From Strigomonas culicis (taxonomy: Eukaryota; Euglenozoa; Kinetoplastea; Trypanosomatida; Trypanosomatidae), in assembly GCA_000482145.1 (NCBI GenBank), contig AUXH01000211.1:1-27919 (forward strand): a stretch of 27,919 nucleotides of DNA, read 5' to 3'. Positions 9,974-19,974 of this stretch are shown piece after piece. A program made the position numbers and the translations under genes. How positions within the stretch are numbered: the stretch's first letter is position 1; each line of letters starts with the position of its first letter. A model generated the notes under the pieces. It was not told where the DNA came from. It saw nothing but the letters and a program-made list of their open reading frames with translations, and did no database searches.

Positions 9974-11799
9974 TGTTTTCAATTTGGAGGGCAACTAAAG
10001 GGGTAACAATCGAAAAGACACCTAATAAATAAATACAAGAGATCCGTAAAGTGAAAACAAAAATGGAGGAACGATACGTTCAAATGTGCTCTTTTTTTTG
10101 ATGATGAAATAAAAATACTTCAAGAATGTTTGTTTTGATTCGATGAATCGAAAAAGTAAAAGCATCCAATAAAGGGGAGAAAGAGTAAAGGAGGATTTAG
10201 AAAAAAAATGTAAATTCAAGTGAAGCTAAAAAAGAGAGAAAAAAGACGAGGATATGTTATCCAATCAGTAAAAAAAAAAAAGCTCAGTGGAGGTAAAGGC
10301 TATAGGGATGGAGAATGGGAAGTAGGAGTTAGAGAGGTGAAGGACAAAACAACGAAAGAAGAATAGGCTACTACGTATGACAGTTGCGTGATAGCAGGAC
10401 GTATAAGAATTGTGAAACAATAAAACAAAACCGTTGGTAAATTGAATACCTTTTAAAATACATTTAATGAAGTTTTTTTTTGATCCATTTTGTGTGTATA
10501 CATATTTGTTTACAGTATTATGGGAAAAAACAAAAACAAAAAAGAAAAGTGAAGTGCATTTCATTTTCTATTCTTTTTTTTCTCTTACTTTGACCGCATT
10601 TCGTTTTTTTTTTGAGGAGAAGAGAGAAAGATGCTTGATTTAAATAATAATAAAAAAACGCTTTTACCAAAATAATTGTATTCTTCTGTAAGTAAAAGAA
10701 AAAAAAACACGCAATAAAAAAAGACTTATAACAGCAAAATGAGCTCTACTTCAAACATACACAGACACATACTGTCACAAAAAAAAAAAAAAGAAATGAA
10801 CATGTAATCGTAGAAACAATTCATATTGAACGTCATCTTGGTCGTAAAAAAACACAAAACATTTTATAAGAATCGTATGCGTTTTTAACTAAATATACAT
10901 ATCCTGTTACTCTTCTTCTCCGATGAATCAGACGTGTAGCAACACGTCACTTTAGAAGCATGAACAAACTCCGGAAAACTCTCAAAGGAACCAGAGAAAC
11001 CAAAACAGAGAGATGTGTATTAAAACATGTCAATGTTGCTATTTGTGCACGTGGAAAACAAAGGTGTGTATATCAGTGGACTCTTCGGGTCTGAAAAAAA
11101 AAACGTTTTTTAAAACGACAAGGAAATTGAAAATAATGAGGAGAAAAGGGTAACAACGAATATAATAAAAAACCGCTCTACGTGATTTTTGTCTCGACTT
11201 TCTTTTATTTCGTTGGTCTTCTCAAGTTCTTTCTGTATGAAAAAGAAAATAGAATTTACACACAGAAGAGAAGATACACGTACAAGAAAAAGGTGAATCG
11301 AACGTATGGAAACTATAAAAAAAAGTGAAACAGAAAACCTTGATGATCATGTAAAGAAGCGCCAGTTCATTTATACAACAAGGAACAAAAATGAAAAAGA
11401 AAACGTTTTTTTTTTAAATATTTATCTGTTGAACTCACTGCTAACCAACGCGTTGCCTTCAAATTATGAAAACCGTACGAGAACAACAAGAAAAATAATA
11501 AGAGAATTCAACAGTACAGGCAATAACTTGAGTTCACTATAACTAATAAATGATATAATAATCCCTTCATAAAAAAAAAGAAAAAAAGAAAAAGAAAACT
11601 ATAAAGCATTGAGTTTGATTGTATACGACACACACGCGAAAAAAAAAAGTCTATTTACATGCTGATGTGTGTATACTGTAGAAAAGAAATGAAAACCCAA
11701 AAAAAGCTTTAAAAAAAAACTCACTTTTTTTTATCTCATTTTGAAAAATTAAATCTTACCTTTTTATTTTTGATGCTCTCATTATATTGTTTGGAAAAG
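9974..11799. other. Spacer between A3 and A4
   Basis: A/T-rich non-coding DNA of about 1.8 kb. The first part (10290-10470) is the A3 upstream flank, related to 4540-4760 and about 8090-8200. The second part (about 11040-11350) is the A4 downstream flank, related to about 8800-9060 and 5150-5520. A plus-strand ORF at 11306-11542 is Asn/Lys/Thr-rich, lies inside this flank and has no counterpart in the sister copies, so I do not call it a gene. Confidence 0.6.
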
Positions 11800-12321
11800 C
11801 TAAACGCACGTAGTCACCGTCTTTAAGCGACCAAAGACGCATAGATAACACGAGTCGCCGATCTCCTCCGTGTCCTTCAGCAGCACCACAACAGGGTCGG
11901 CCTCACGCTCCATGTGACTCGAATCCAGCAGAGCACACCTGCCACGATTGTCTTTGTTAATATGCACCGAGGTCTGGTCCTCCATGTGCCTCATCGTGAT
12001 GGAGGCAGGGGAAGGCCCTGTGAGAGGCAGCAGCTCCCTGTTGGGTGCCGCTGGCACCTGCTGGCTGAAGGTGTCCGACTCATGCGAGATGATGTACCGA
12101 TGCTGGGCGTAGAGCGCGTTGTACTGCGCCTCGTCGTAAAAAGAGGAGATGGAGGACATTTCCCACGCGTCCTCATCCGCCTCATTCTCGCCCACGTCGT
12201 GTGTGATGGTGGTGCACGTGCGGCTGTCCACTTGCTGCTGCTGTTCCTCGGCCTTCCTCTCATCCAACGGCGTGAACGTGCATGGTGTAAAGTTAACGGG
12301 AGAAAATGCACAATCCATCAT
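11800..12321 (-). CDS. Family A small acidic protein A4 (173 aa), unknown function
   Basis: Intact frame ending in TAG at 11800. Two ATGs stand in tandem at 12321 and 12318; I take the first because a scanning ribosome meets it first, while the second aligns with the family start MDC. Visible parts: Ser/Thr/Cys-rich N-terminus; EEQQQQVDS at 25-33; acidic ENEADEDAWE; core helix at 62-88 with pattern DEAQYNALYAQHRYI then E...FSQQ; a TSVH motif at 117-120; and DPVVVLLKDTEE then CYLCVFG. It carries about ten extra C-terminal residues (RLKTVTTCV) beyond the FG where the other members stop. No signal peptide or membrane segment. It is the A gene nearest family B. Function unknown. Confidence 0.85.
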   Translation of the reverse strand: MMDCAFSPVNFTPCTFTPLDERKAEEQQQQVDSRTCTTITHDVGENEADEDAWEMSSISSFYDEAQYNALYAQHRYIISHESDTFSQQVPAAPNRELLPLTGPSPASITMRHMEDQTSVHINKDNRGRCALLDSSHMEREADPVVVLLKDTEEIGDSCYLCVFGRLKTVTTCV

Positions 12322-13698
12322 TTTGAGCAAGAGTTGAAAACCAAAAGTATTCTGTCGAATGGATGATAGCTCTTAGGAAAGAAGTACACACACACAAAAA
12401 AAAAAGTAAAACGTGGGAAAAAATTGAAAAAAAAGGAAACACGTATTAAAAGTATACTTTTACACTTGATAATACAGAGTGATAGGAACTTACTCTTTGT
12501 AAAGTCAAGCGCCAAAGACTAAACGAAAAAACAAATGAATGAAGTTACAAAATGAAATATATTTGGGTAAGAAAAAAAGAACACTAAATGGCTTTCTAAC
12601 GTAAAAAAAGAAAAGAGAGCAGGAGTGAAGCAGAAAAGAGAACGATATGAGAAGGTCGACTTCAAATCAAATAAAAATAAGTCAGGGCATACAATAGGTC
12701 TGTCCCTCTGTGTTGTTTCTTGCATGTACTGTGCTGCATTACGTTGATTTCTGTTTTTTCTTTATTTTGCCGAAGGCAGTAGATGTGTATGGGTGGGTAT
12801 TAACACTACTGGAAAAAAGAGTGAAACAAAGAAAAAACAAAATAATAACAAACGAAACTCTGAAAACAAAAGTGAAAACATGTTCAAATGACTTGAGAAC
12901 AAATTGTATGCACGGTGTCTCTTTCAAAAAAAAAAACCGCATACTTCATTGCATGATGGCTTCATATTCTTCTTTTATATGATTATTTAATAGCTATATA
13001 CGGTAATGATGGAAAGAAGAGAGATGCCGTGATGCTGAAGAGTACCGTTTTAGACAGTACTCAAGAAAAAAAAATTAAAACTTTTACCGTTTCTGTATTC
13101 CAAGTTCAAAAATAGAAAGATATAATATTAATAGCAATTAAAATATAAGCGAAAATCGCGGTTAGTGTATTCCAAAAAGCAAAAAAGAATACACTCGTCT
13201 ATATACATGTGAAATTACGAGCTCATAGTATTTTTTTTTTGATTGGTATCGTTTTACTTGTGCCTTCTATTAGCACTATAACTATTGAGTGAGTGCAAAG
13301 ACAGTGGACACAAGTTCTTATTAAAGGAACTAAAGAAACAATAATAATAATAATAAAAAAGAGTGTGTATACATCGAAACATGAAAAACAAGCAATGAAA
13401 CTAAAAGAGAAAACTATAGAATAGGAGCCACCGTTTTAGTCAGGGTCGGCTACCTTTGCACTTTTTTTGACGCTTTCCAGTATCGCATTATGCACGTGCA
13501 TAATGGGAAAGGACTTTGCCAATCACAGAAAAGGGGAAGAAAAGTCACTGATTAAAACGACGTTAGTGGTATTTACTACAGTCGTAAGAGGAATAATAGC
13601 TTCATTCTCTTGATGGGTGTGTTGGCACAAAATGAATGAAAAAAAAAAGCAAGAAAAATAAATGATTATATATACGTGTATTTATACATATATTAATT

Positions 13699-13714
13699 AT
13701 ATATATATATATAT
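13699..13714. repeat. (AT)8 microsatellite
   Basis: Eight AT units lie in the spacer. The aligned position in the sister unit (about 16150-16190) is AT-rich but not a perfect tract, so it expanded or eroded after duplication. Confidence 0.85.
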
Positions 13715-13829
13715 CTACACTCCGCTAGTATTTTTTTGTGCTTTGTCTTCGTCGCTCTTTCCGTACAACGCTACTCACTTGCATAAAGATCGGGGTTTGA
13801 AGCAAACGTAAAAAAATAAAACAGTTGAA

Positions 13830-14045
13830 GTATGTGGCCAGCCAGGGCCCACTTTGCATTCTCCTTTAGAAGGTCTTTTTCAGCGCACTCTTTATCCTGA
13901 ACTGAGTATATGGCATCTTCAAGGAAAAGCTAATAGGGGAAGTCGGCCATCATTGCTGCCCTCAAAAGGAAAAAAGACGGTAAACGAAAGGATTCAAATC
14001 GTTGAGCGGAACAGAAAAATAGCTTTCTTCAGGGCTGAGACCGAT
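13830..14045 (-). pseudogene. Decayed ORF block downstream of B1
   Basis: This segment aligns with the ORF block downstream of B2 (16318-16511). Its minus-strand frame reads LSPEESYFSVPLNDLNPFVY, against LSEEMSLFSVPFTDFDTLLY in the sister. Here the ATG is gone and stops follow within a few codons. Many aligned changes alter the residue, which suggests loss of constraint. It may be a degenerate family B copy; that link is weak. Confidence 0.45.
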
Positions 14046-14226
14046 CAGGTGAATTTGTTTTTTATTTTTTTCTTGTTTATGGCTGAGAACAAACAAAAAA
14101 AGAAAGAAAGCGTAAAACGAGTAGCAAAAGTGGGAAAAGGAAAAACAAGACAAGAGAAGAAAAAAGAAACCATTTAACAGGGCATTTCTTGGTATTACAA
14201 AAGTGGTATGCACCTGTGCTGACGCC

Positions 14227-14616
14227 TCACTCCCAGGGGGAGCGGAAGTCCGTCAGCAGCGTAATCTCAATATCGTCCTGCACCACCGTCTCCTGCCACT
14301 CCCTCGAATCGCTCTGGATCTCCAGGGTGCACGAACAAGAGTTTCCGATGTGACTGAGACCATTCGTGGGCGTCGTAGAGACTACGGGCGACGACAGGTG
14401 GCACGCGGTCCGCGGCGCGCGGCCGCGCAGCCGCCGCTGGTGGAGCGCCTCGTAGTCCTCCGGGCGGAAGAGCGAAGAGGCAGATCCCGTCCACAGAGGG
14501 GCGTCGATGGGAAACCCCCAGCTCGCGCTCACGCTCGTGACCGCCACGGCTCCGTCCACCTCACTGACGTCGAAGTGCGTGCTAGGGAGCGAGAAGGTGG
14601 GGAAGGAGGAGGCCAT
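14227..14616 (-). CDS. Family B small protein B1 (129 aa), unknown function
   Basis: Intact frame from ATG 14616 to TGA at 14227. An upstream GTG at 14712 extends the frame, but the first ATG matches the start of B2. Visible parts: a Ser/Phe-rich N-terminus (MASSFPTFSLPSTHFDV); a conserved SWGFPIDAPLW at 32-42; a short core PEDYEALHQRR at 52-62 that matches the first half of the A and C core helix; RAPRTACH at 66-73; TPTNGLSH at 82-89; and a C-terminus DIEITLLTDFRSPWE. The TLL..F.SP.E ending matches VTLLTAVTSPRE inside family C, so family B appears to stop where C continues for about 25 residues. The coding block is strongly GC-rich. No signal peptide or membrane segment. Function unknown. 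Confidence 0.85.
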   Translation of the reverse strand: MASSFPTFSLPSTHFDVSEVDGAVAVTSVSASWGFPIDAPLWTGSASSLFRPEDYEALHQRRLRGRAPRTACHLSSPVVSTTPTNGLSHIGNSCSCTLEIQSDSREWQETVVQDDIEITLLTDFRSPWE

Positions 14617-14740
14617 GGAAATGCGGTGCGGCGTGCTGTGTGTGGCTGTGTGGTTGTGCGTAATGCAAACGTTGGGCTGTATCGTCGACACTCGGACAAT
14701 ATAGTGAGACACTTACGGTTTTTTTTTTCTTATTGTATGT

Positions 14741-14835
14741 CTGTGTGGGTGAAAAACAAAATAGAGCAATTTGTACAGACGAAAAGAAAAGCAATACGCA
14801 AATAAAAGAATAAAAAAGAAGGACAAAAAAGAAGT
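14741..14835 (-). promoter_or_regulatory. Putative trans-splice acceptor of B1
   Basis: The minus strand has a C/T-rich tract (about 14797-14835), a second T-rich stretch, and then CACCCACACAG with its AG at 14741-14742, about 125 nt upstream of the B1 ATG. This fits a spliced-leader acceptor. It rests on pattern alone. Confidence 0.4.
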
Positions 14836-16235
14836 ATTCAGGAAGATATAAAGCTAGAAGAAAGAACTTATATAATGGAAAGAGGAGACGCATGAAAAGA
14901 GAGAGAGAAATTAGGAATATGGGACTTAGAGGACCACATAAACAAACTCAACAATGAGAACTAAAACGAGCAGAACTCGACTTGTGTGTGAATAAACGTT
15001 GTGTAATTAACAATAACAGCAGAAAAGAAGACACGCGACGTAAAAGCAGACGACGAAAGCTACAAAGAACACTTGAAAGCACCACATGAACTATGTCTTA
15101 AGAGAGAAGAGAACACGATGATACTTTTCTTATGGGAGAAGAAAGAAGAAAGCAGGAGGTGAAGAAGAGAAAGGGAGTATGTAAACAGACTCATTAAAAA
15201 AAAAAACAGACATGTTAAGATAACGTCAGACAAGACGTTCGCCTCTTACACAGTCTCTTGTATGCATTGTGCAGTATTCACTGTATTCTTTTTTTATGTT
15301 TGCTTTGCCAAAGACAGTAGCGTGTCAAGATACACTGAAACACTATTTGAGAAGAGACAGAAATTATTATAAAGAGATCTGAAAAAAAAAACTGCAAGTA
15401 TATCTAAATGACTTTCGAATGAATTTCCTACATTGTGTGTTTTTATAATAAAATAAAAAAACACTTTATTGTAGGTTGGCATCAGTCTTCTTTACATGGT
15501 ATTTTACAATGCATGCATCGTTATCATGGAAAGAACAGAGATGCCGTGATTCTGAAGAACACCATTGTAGACAGGAAACAGAGAATACACCACGCCAAAA
15601 GAGTAGGATATAATTATATAGAAAAAGTAATGAGTATATAAAACAAAGGCATTATTAGTATTTTTTTTTAAAAAAACTCCTCTATGTACATATGAGATTG
15701 ACAGTCAATAATTATTTTTGATGGTATTGATTCCCTTCTACGTTCCACTAGCACTACCGTTATTCAGTATGTGCTGATGCAACGGAGATATATCGGCTGA
15801 CAAGTAGAACTGAAATCAGTTTTAGAAACAATAATAAAAACAAAACAGTGTATATGAAGAAAAGGTAAACAACAGGTAATGAAAAAAAAAACAGAATAAA
15901 AACGAAACATCTAGTCACGGTCAGCTTATGCGAGCCTTTTTTTTATTATTTTACATCCTGCGTGTGCATGATGAGAAATGAGGTTGCTAGTCACTAAACA
16001 AACAAACAAAAAAAACTGTCACTAATTCGAAGAACTGTAATGTCATTTACTGCAGACCTTTGAGGAAAAACAGTTTCACTGTGGTTAGGTCGTGGGTAGT
16101 ACACAGCCATACAGTAAAGAGGAAAAACATGAGCATGAAAGACGTTTTACATATATGCACTTATACATACATTAATTGCTATGTATGTTACCCACAGTCT
16201 GTCATTATTTTCATGTTTTTCCCTCCAAGCCCAGT

Positions 16236-16511
16236 TTACATTATCTTATTCAAATGACCCATGAAAACAAAGGAATCATTTGTGCACAGATCGGGGATTA
16301 AGTAAAAAAAAAAAAAACGTTGACGTGTGTGGCCGGCTACAGTCCACTTCGGTCTTACTTTCCACAGTCTTCTCTGGGCGCTACACATCCTGAGGAAACT
16401 ACGCCACACCTCCAACGATGATCCCATAAAGGAAATGAGATATCCGTGATGCCCCCACCAACGATACAAGAGCGTATCAAAGTCGGTGAACGGAACAGAA
16501 AACAAAGACAT
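16236..16511 (-). pseudogene. Open 91-codon block downstream of B2, possibly a degenerate family B copy
   Basis: An ATG at 16511 opens 91 codons to a stop at 16236. Only about 16318-16511 is shared with the sister block at 13830-14045; the rest (FFFFYLIPD onward) is translation of an A-run spacer. The start MSLFSVPFTDFD recalls the Ser/Phe N-terminus of B proteins, and a later SAQRRL...R..T.A.H resembles the HQRRL.GRAPRTA.H segment of B1. The composition is less GC-rich than the true B genes. I read it as a relic duplicated together with B2. A young small gene is possible but less likely, because the sister copy is broken. Confidence 0.4.
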
Positions 16512-16715
16512 TTCCTCCGACAAGATGTAGGCACACATCAAAAAAATATAGTTCATTACTACGATAAAAAAAAATGAAAAAAATGGCACAAGAAAAAATT
16601 TAAAAAAAAGGAGGGAAAAAAGGTAATATCTTTTTCAACGCAATGCTTGGTACGACTAAATGCGGAGAACGGATGCTAACTGTCGGAGGCAGTGGCTTGC
16701 ATCCGCGCCGACGCC

Positions 16716-17141
16716 TCACTCCCATGGGCAGCGAAAGTCTGTCAGCAGCGTTCTCGCCATGTACCCCTCCGTCGCCGTCTCTTCCAACTCCCTCGCATCT
16801 TCCGCCTGCTGGATCTCCGGCACAGACGCCCACAGGCCTCCGTTGTGGCTGAGGCCGTTCGTCGGCGTCGCGGAGAGTACGGGCGACGCCGGGTGACATA
16901 CGGTCCGTGGCGCCCACCCGCGCATCTCCGCGGTGGTGCCCGGCAGACTACACACCCGCCGCTGGCGGAGCAGCTCGGAGTGCCCGGGACTGAAGACGGA
17001 GGCCATGGCGCCCCCCCACAGTGGGGCGTCGATGGGAAACCCCCAGCTCATACTGACGTCTTCGCCGTCCGCGGGAGTGTTCAGCTCCTCCACGTCAAGA
17101 TGTGTGCTGGAGAGCGAGAAGGCGGAAAAGGAACGAGCCAT
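16716..17141 (-). CDS. Family B small protein B2 (141 aa), unknown function
   Basis: Intact frame from ATG 17141 to its stop at 16716. The frame is open further upstream, but that part is pyrimidine-tract translation; this ATG aligns with B1. Conserved with B1: MA.SF..FSL.STH.DV at the N-terminus, SWGFPIDAPLW (32-42), QRR in the shortened core (60-62), WAPRTVCH (76-83), TPTNGLSH (92-99), an EIQ motif (109-111) and the C-terminus TLLTDFRCPWE. It differs by an insertion of about 11 residues after the QRR (VCSLPGTTAEM), and its core has SPGHSELLRQRR in place of RPEDYEALHQRR, so the Asp-Tyr pair is lost. The coding block is strongly GC-rich. No signal peptide or membrane segment. Function unknown. 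Confidence 0.85.
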   Translation of the reverse strand: MARSFSAFSLSSTHLDVEELNTPADGEDVSMSWGFPIDAPLWGGAMASVFSPGHSELLRQRRVCSLPGTTAEMRGWAPRTVCHPASPVLSATPTNGLSHNGGLWASVPEIQQAEDARELEETATEGYMARTLLTDFRCPWE

Positions 17142-18277
17142 GGCGAAGCCGTATTGCGTGTAGTTCGTGGCTCGGTGCGTGTGAGACGTCTTACTTTTTT
17201 TGTTGTTGTTGTTTGGAAAGAAAACAAAATGTTGTAAGTTGCACGGATTAAAAAGAAAAACAAGTGACGAATAAAAAAAGAAAAAAGACACGAAGGGATT
17301 ATTTAAGAAAAAATATGATAAAGGGGAAAAAGAACCTATAAAGAGAGGGAAAAAGGAACGGAAAAGAAATAATATATAGACAACTAAGAGATCAACAGAC
17401 AACACACACAGCAATGAGAACTGACACTAATATCTTCACAAACAGACGTACTATTCTATTTTGTTTATGTTCTTACCGTAGTTCTGTCATTTTACAAGTA
17501 TTGTTTATTTTTTAACCGTTGTGGAGAAGGGAATGAAACCAATGAAAAAAAAAAGGAGTTTAAACTAATGTTCTGATACTTATTCCCAAACGCCACAATT
17601 CCTTTATATGCATCATAGTGCCATGTCTCTCACATTCAACACGATATTGGTAAATGTAAGGTAAAGGACACATGACGATCCTCACGTTGTCATTTCCTAT
17701 CAGAAAAAATAAAAGATCTTTATTCAAAAGGTGCGGTTTCTCCACACTGCACTGAAACAAATCAAAAAGAAAAAGTATATATAAAAAAATATATGAACAT
17801 ACGAGTTTTACAGTAAGTCAAGTGGGGTTCTCGTGCGTATTTGGCTATATATATATATTTGCTTCTTGTGAGCAGCTGTCGTTTAAGTATGTTTGTTAAA
17901 ACAAAGCACACGTATATGCATACTATGGTTCAACAAAAAAGAAAAAGAAGAAATCCAAAAACAAAAACCAATGTGGCATACAGATGCCGATATGTATTGA
18001 ACAGATTAAAGTTCTTCGTATGGTGTTGCCTGTTTTTTTAAAAAATCTTTATACACATATATACAAACAACAGTGCCATGGGAAGCAATAAATATATAAA
18101 AGAAAGTGAAACAAGGAAACGGAAAAAAACACTACAATAAAGTATGTTGATTACACATTGAGGGGGTACCTCTTTCGTGTAAATGCGGGTACTGTAAGTA
18201 ACACGCGCTGTAAAAGAAGTGGGTGGAAATGAAATTAAAAAAACAAAAAAAAGGGTTCAAAAAAAAAAACTGTTCCA
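17142..18277. other. Spacer between B2 and C1; left border of the C array
   Basis: A/T-rich DNA. Near 17470-17550 a block with a GTGGAGAAGGGAATGAAA core marks the first border of the C array; related blocks recur near 19130 and 27710 and, more diverged, at other unit borders. From 17568 it carries the C-unit downstream element (TTCTGATA..., then TATATGCATCATAGTGCCAT and a CTCACATTCAACA stretch). I see no gene. Confidence 0.6.
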
Positions 18278-18796
18278 TTATGAAGAGTATTTCGGTGGCT
18301 TGTTCCAATCAAAGGCAAAGGAGGGAGCCAGAGATTCATATTCGTGCTCGCACGAATCCACAAGATCTGTTGGAAACGTGATGCGTATATCCTCTTCCCC
18401 ATCATCCAGCACGCCATCTAGTGTCGGTGGCCTGCTCCTCTGAACACCATTCGCATCGTCGGAATGCGTAGCCGCCTGGAGGTGCGTGTTAATGGTGCTC
18501 CCCACACTCGTGGACGAAAGAAACGAGGCACCGCCCGTCAAGGACAGCGCGCCAGTGAGCTCTAGCATGTGCTTGCTAAAGTCGGCCGCCTCGTCCTGGA
18601 GGATGTGCTGGTGCCGGCGGTTGATCACCGCGTACTCCTCGGGGTGGAAGTAGGAGGACGTCGAGTTCGTCCGCATCGCTGCGCACATCGGTTGGTCGTG
18701 TGCGCTCTTGGGGTCCACATGCCGCGCTGGTGTGTTGGGCACAATATCTTCGCAGCGACTCGCGTTGGAGAGACAAGAAAAGGGAGAGCGAATCAT
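18278..18796 (-). CDS. Family C small protein C1 (172 aa), unknown function
   Basis: Intact frame from ATG 18796 to its stop at 18278. Visible parts: N-terminus MIRSPFSCLSNASRCEDIV; an internal Met at 41 followed by RTNSTSS; core helix at 52-75 with the pattern PEEYAVINRRHQHILQDEAA then DFSK; a small-residue stretch TGALSLTGGASFLS; an INTH motif at 102-105; a long linker of about 30 residues with a PP pair; DIRITFP at 136-142; and an ending SFAFDWNKPPKYSS. It has no signal peptide or membrane segment. It is the last C gene in transcription order and the closest relative of the frameshifted C2. Its long linker groups it with C2 and C5 rather than C3, C4 and C6. Function unknown. Confidence 0.85.
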   Translation of the reverse strand: MIRSPFSCLSNASRCEDIVPNTPARHVDPKSAHDQPMCAAMRTNSTSSYFHPEEYAVINRRHQHILQDEAADFSKHMLELTGALSLTGGASFLSSTSVGSTINTHLQAATHSDDANGVQRSRPPTLDGVLDDGEEDIRITFPTDLVDSCEHEYESLAPSFAFDWNKPPKYSS

Positions 18797-19974
18797 GGAG
18801 CGTACAAGCCGTGGTTGTTTTCAGAAGAACCTGTATAATAGATTAAGCCTTCAGCTCTTTCCAGTATTTGTACAGAAACAAAAAGAGATAAAAAATGCTG
18901 CAAAGGAAAGAACAACGAAAAAAAAAGCGAAACGAGTATTGCGGAAGAAAGAAAGCTAAAAAGTGAATCGTATGAAGAGGAGGAAAAAAGATCATAAAGG
19001 AGCAGACAATCGGATGGAAACATTCACAAGATGAAAACGAAGCAGAAAGATAAAGTGAGTAGTGAAACAAACAGCACTCGCCTCTGCACGAAAGGGAGTA
19101 ACACACTCTTACCTTTACGGATTCTTTACTCTTTTCTTTTGCTCAGTTGTGCGTGTTTTTAAATGCTCACGGGGAAGAGAATGAAAAAAAAATGAAGAAC
19201 AACAAAAAGGGGAAAAACGTGTTCTGACATTTTGACGTACTTCTTATGCGCTTGGAGAGAGACATTCCTCTATCAAATACTAAAGCACTAGTTCAACCTT
19301 TTTTTACGTATCATACCGTCATTTTCCTCAATTTGAACATGATAGTGTTACAAAGAAGAATTCCATATCAGAAAAAAAAAGATAGTATTTATAGCTGCCC
19401 TCCATTTATAACTGCACTGTCTTTTCCGGCTCAATAAGTGAAAAATAGAAAAAAAACACCTATATATATATATTGATACAGTATACGGCTTTATAGCGCT
19501 TTTGCTCGTGTTATCTTATTTGTTTGCTCTTGTTCCGTATTATCCATCAAACCCATGACAATTCAATGTAATAGTTAAAAACACGAATATATTTATGCAT
19601 TTGATGGTAGAAGAAGAAAAAAAACACAGAATGCACATATTCAGCACATAACTGACAAATATACATTCGACAGTTAATGGTTCTTAACTGTGTGTTACAA
19701 TTAAAAAAAAACTATACATATGCATAGAAAAACAATGACAACGAAAACAACATGTATGTAGAAAAAAAGTGGGATAAAATGCAGAAACAAAAAAGAGCTT
19801 GTGATCACAAATGACAGGAAATCTTTTGAGTGTAAAAGTAGATACTGTTTGTGGCAAGCAGGCTCCGAAAGAACTGATAATCACGAAAAACAAAAATAAA
19901 AAACAAGTAAATAAAACAGAAGACGGCAAAGAGAAAAACCAAACTGAAACAGATTTTAAAACAAATCAGTTTTT
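18797..19974. other. Spacer between C1 and C2
   Basis: A/T-rich DNA. It holds the C1 upstream region with strong minus-strand pyrimidine tracts, the unit border near 19130, the CGTACTTC block at 19239, and the C2 downstream elements (about 19300-19440 and 19640-19700), which match other C spacers. I see no gene. Confidence 0.6.

Larger units (their letters stand above)
12322..14226. other. Spacer between A4 and B1 (most of tandem unit 1 of the B duplication)
   Basis: A/T-rich DNA that matches the spacer 15250-16715 in order. Aligned landmarks include the TTGCATGTACTGTG pattern at 12718 against TTGTATGCATTGTG at 15258. ATGGAAAGAA followed by AGAGATGCCGTGAT at 13008 matches 15525, and the TATTAG/CACTAG-CACTA blocks at about 13268 match 15758. 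The end nearest B1 contains the decayed block at 13830-14045, and there is an (AT)8 tract at 13699-13714. I see no intact gene. Confidence 0.6.
14617..16715. other. Spacer between B1 and B2
   Basis: A/T-rich DNA of 2.1 kb. It holds the B1 upstream region, then from about 15250 the second copy of the B-unit spacer (see the tandem duplication), and finally the ORF block at 16236-16511. Nothing else looks like a gene. Confidence 0.6.
12700..17440 (-). repeat. Tandem duplication, two units of about 2.52 kb, each with a family B gene
   Basis: Matching landmarks keep a nearly constant offset: 12718/15258, 13008/15525, decayed block 14030/16511, and gene starts 14616/17141 (offset 2525). Genes and spacers were therefore duplicated together. 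The copies differ by many substitutions and small indels in the spacers, so the duplication is not very recent. Outer borders are approximate. Confidence 0.75.

Noticed and set aside
13854..14177. Plus-strand ORF of 107 codons (and 12710-12982, 11306-11542, 26658-26942)
   Set aside because: Lys/Asn-rich translations of A-rich spacer; the sister repeat copies do not keep the frames.
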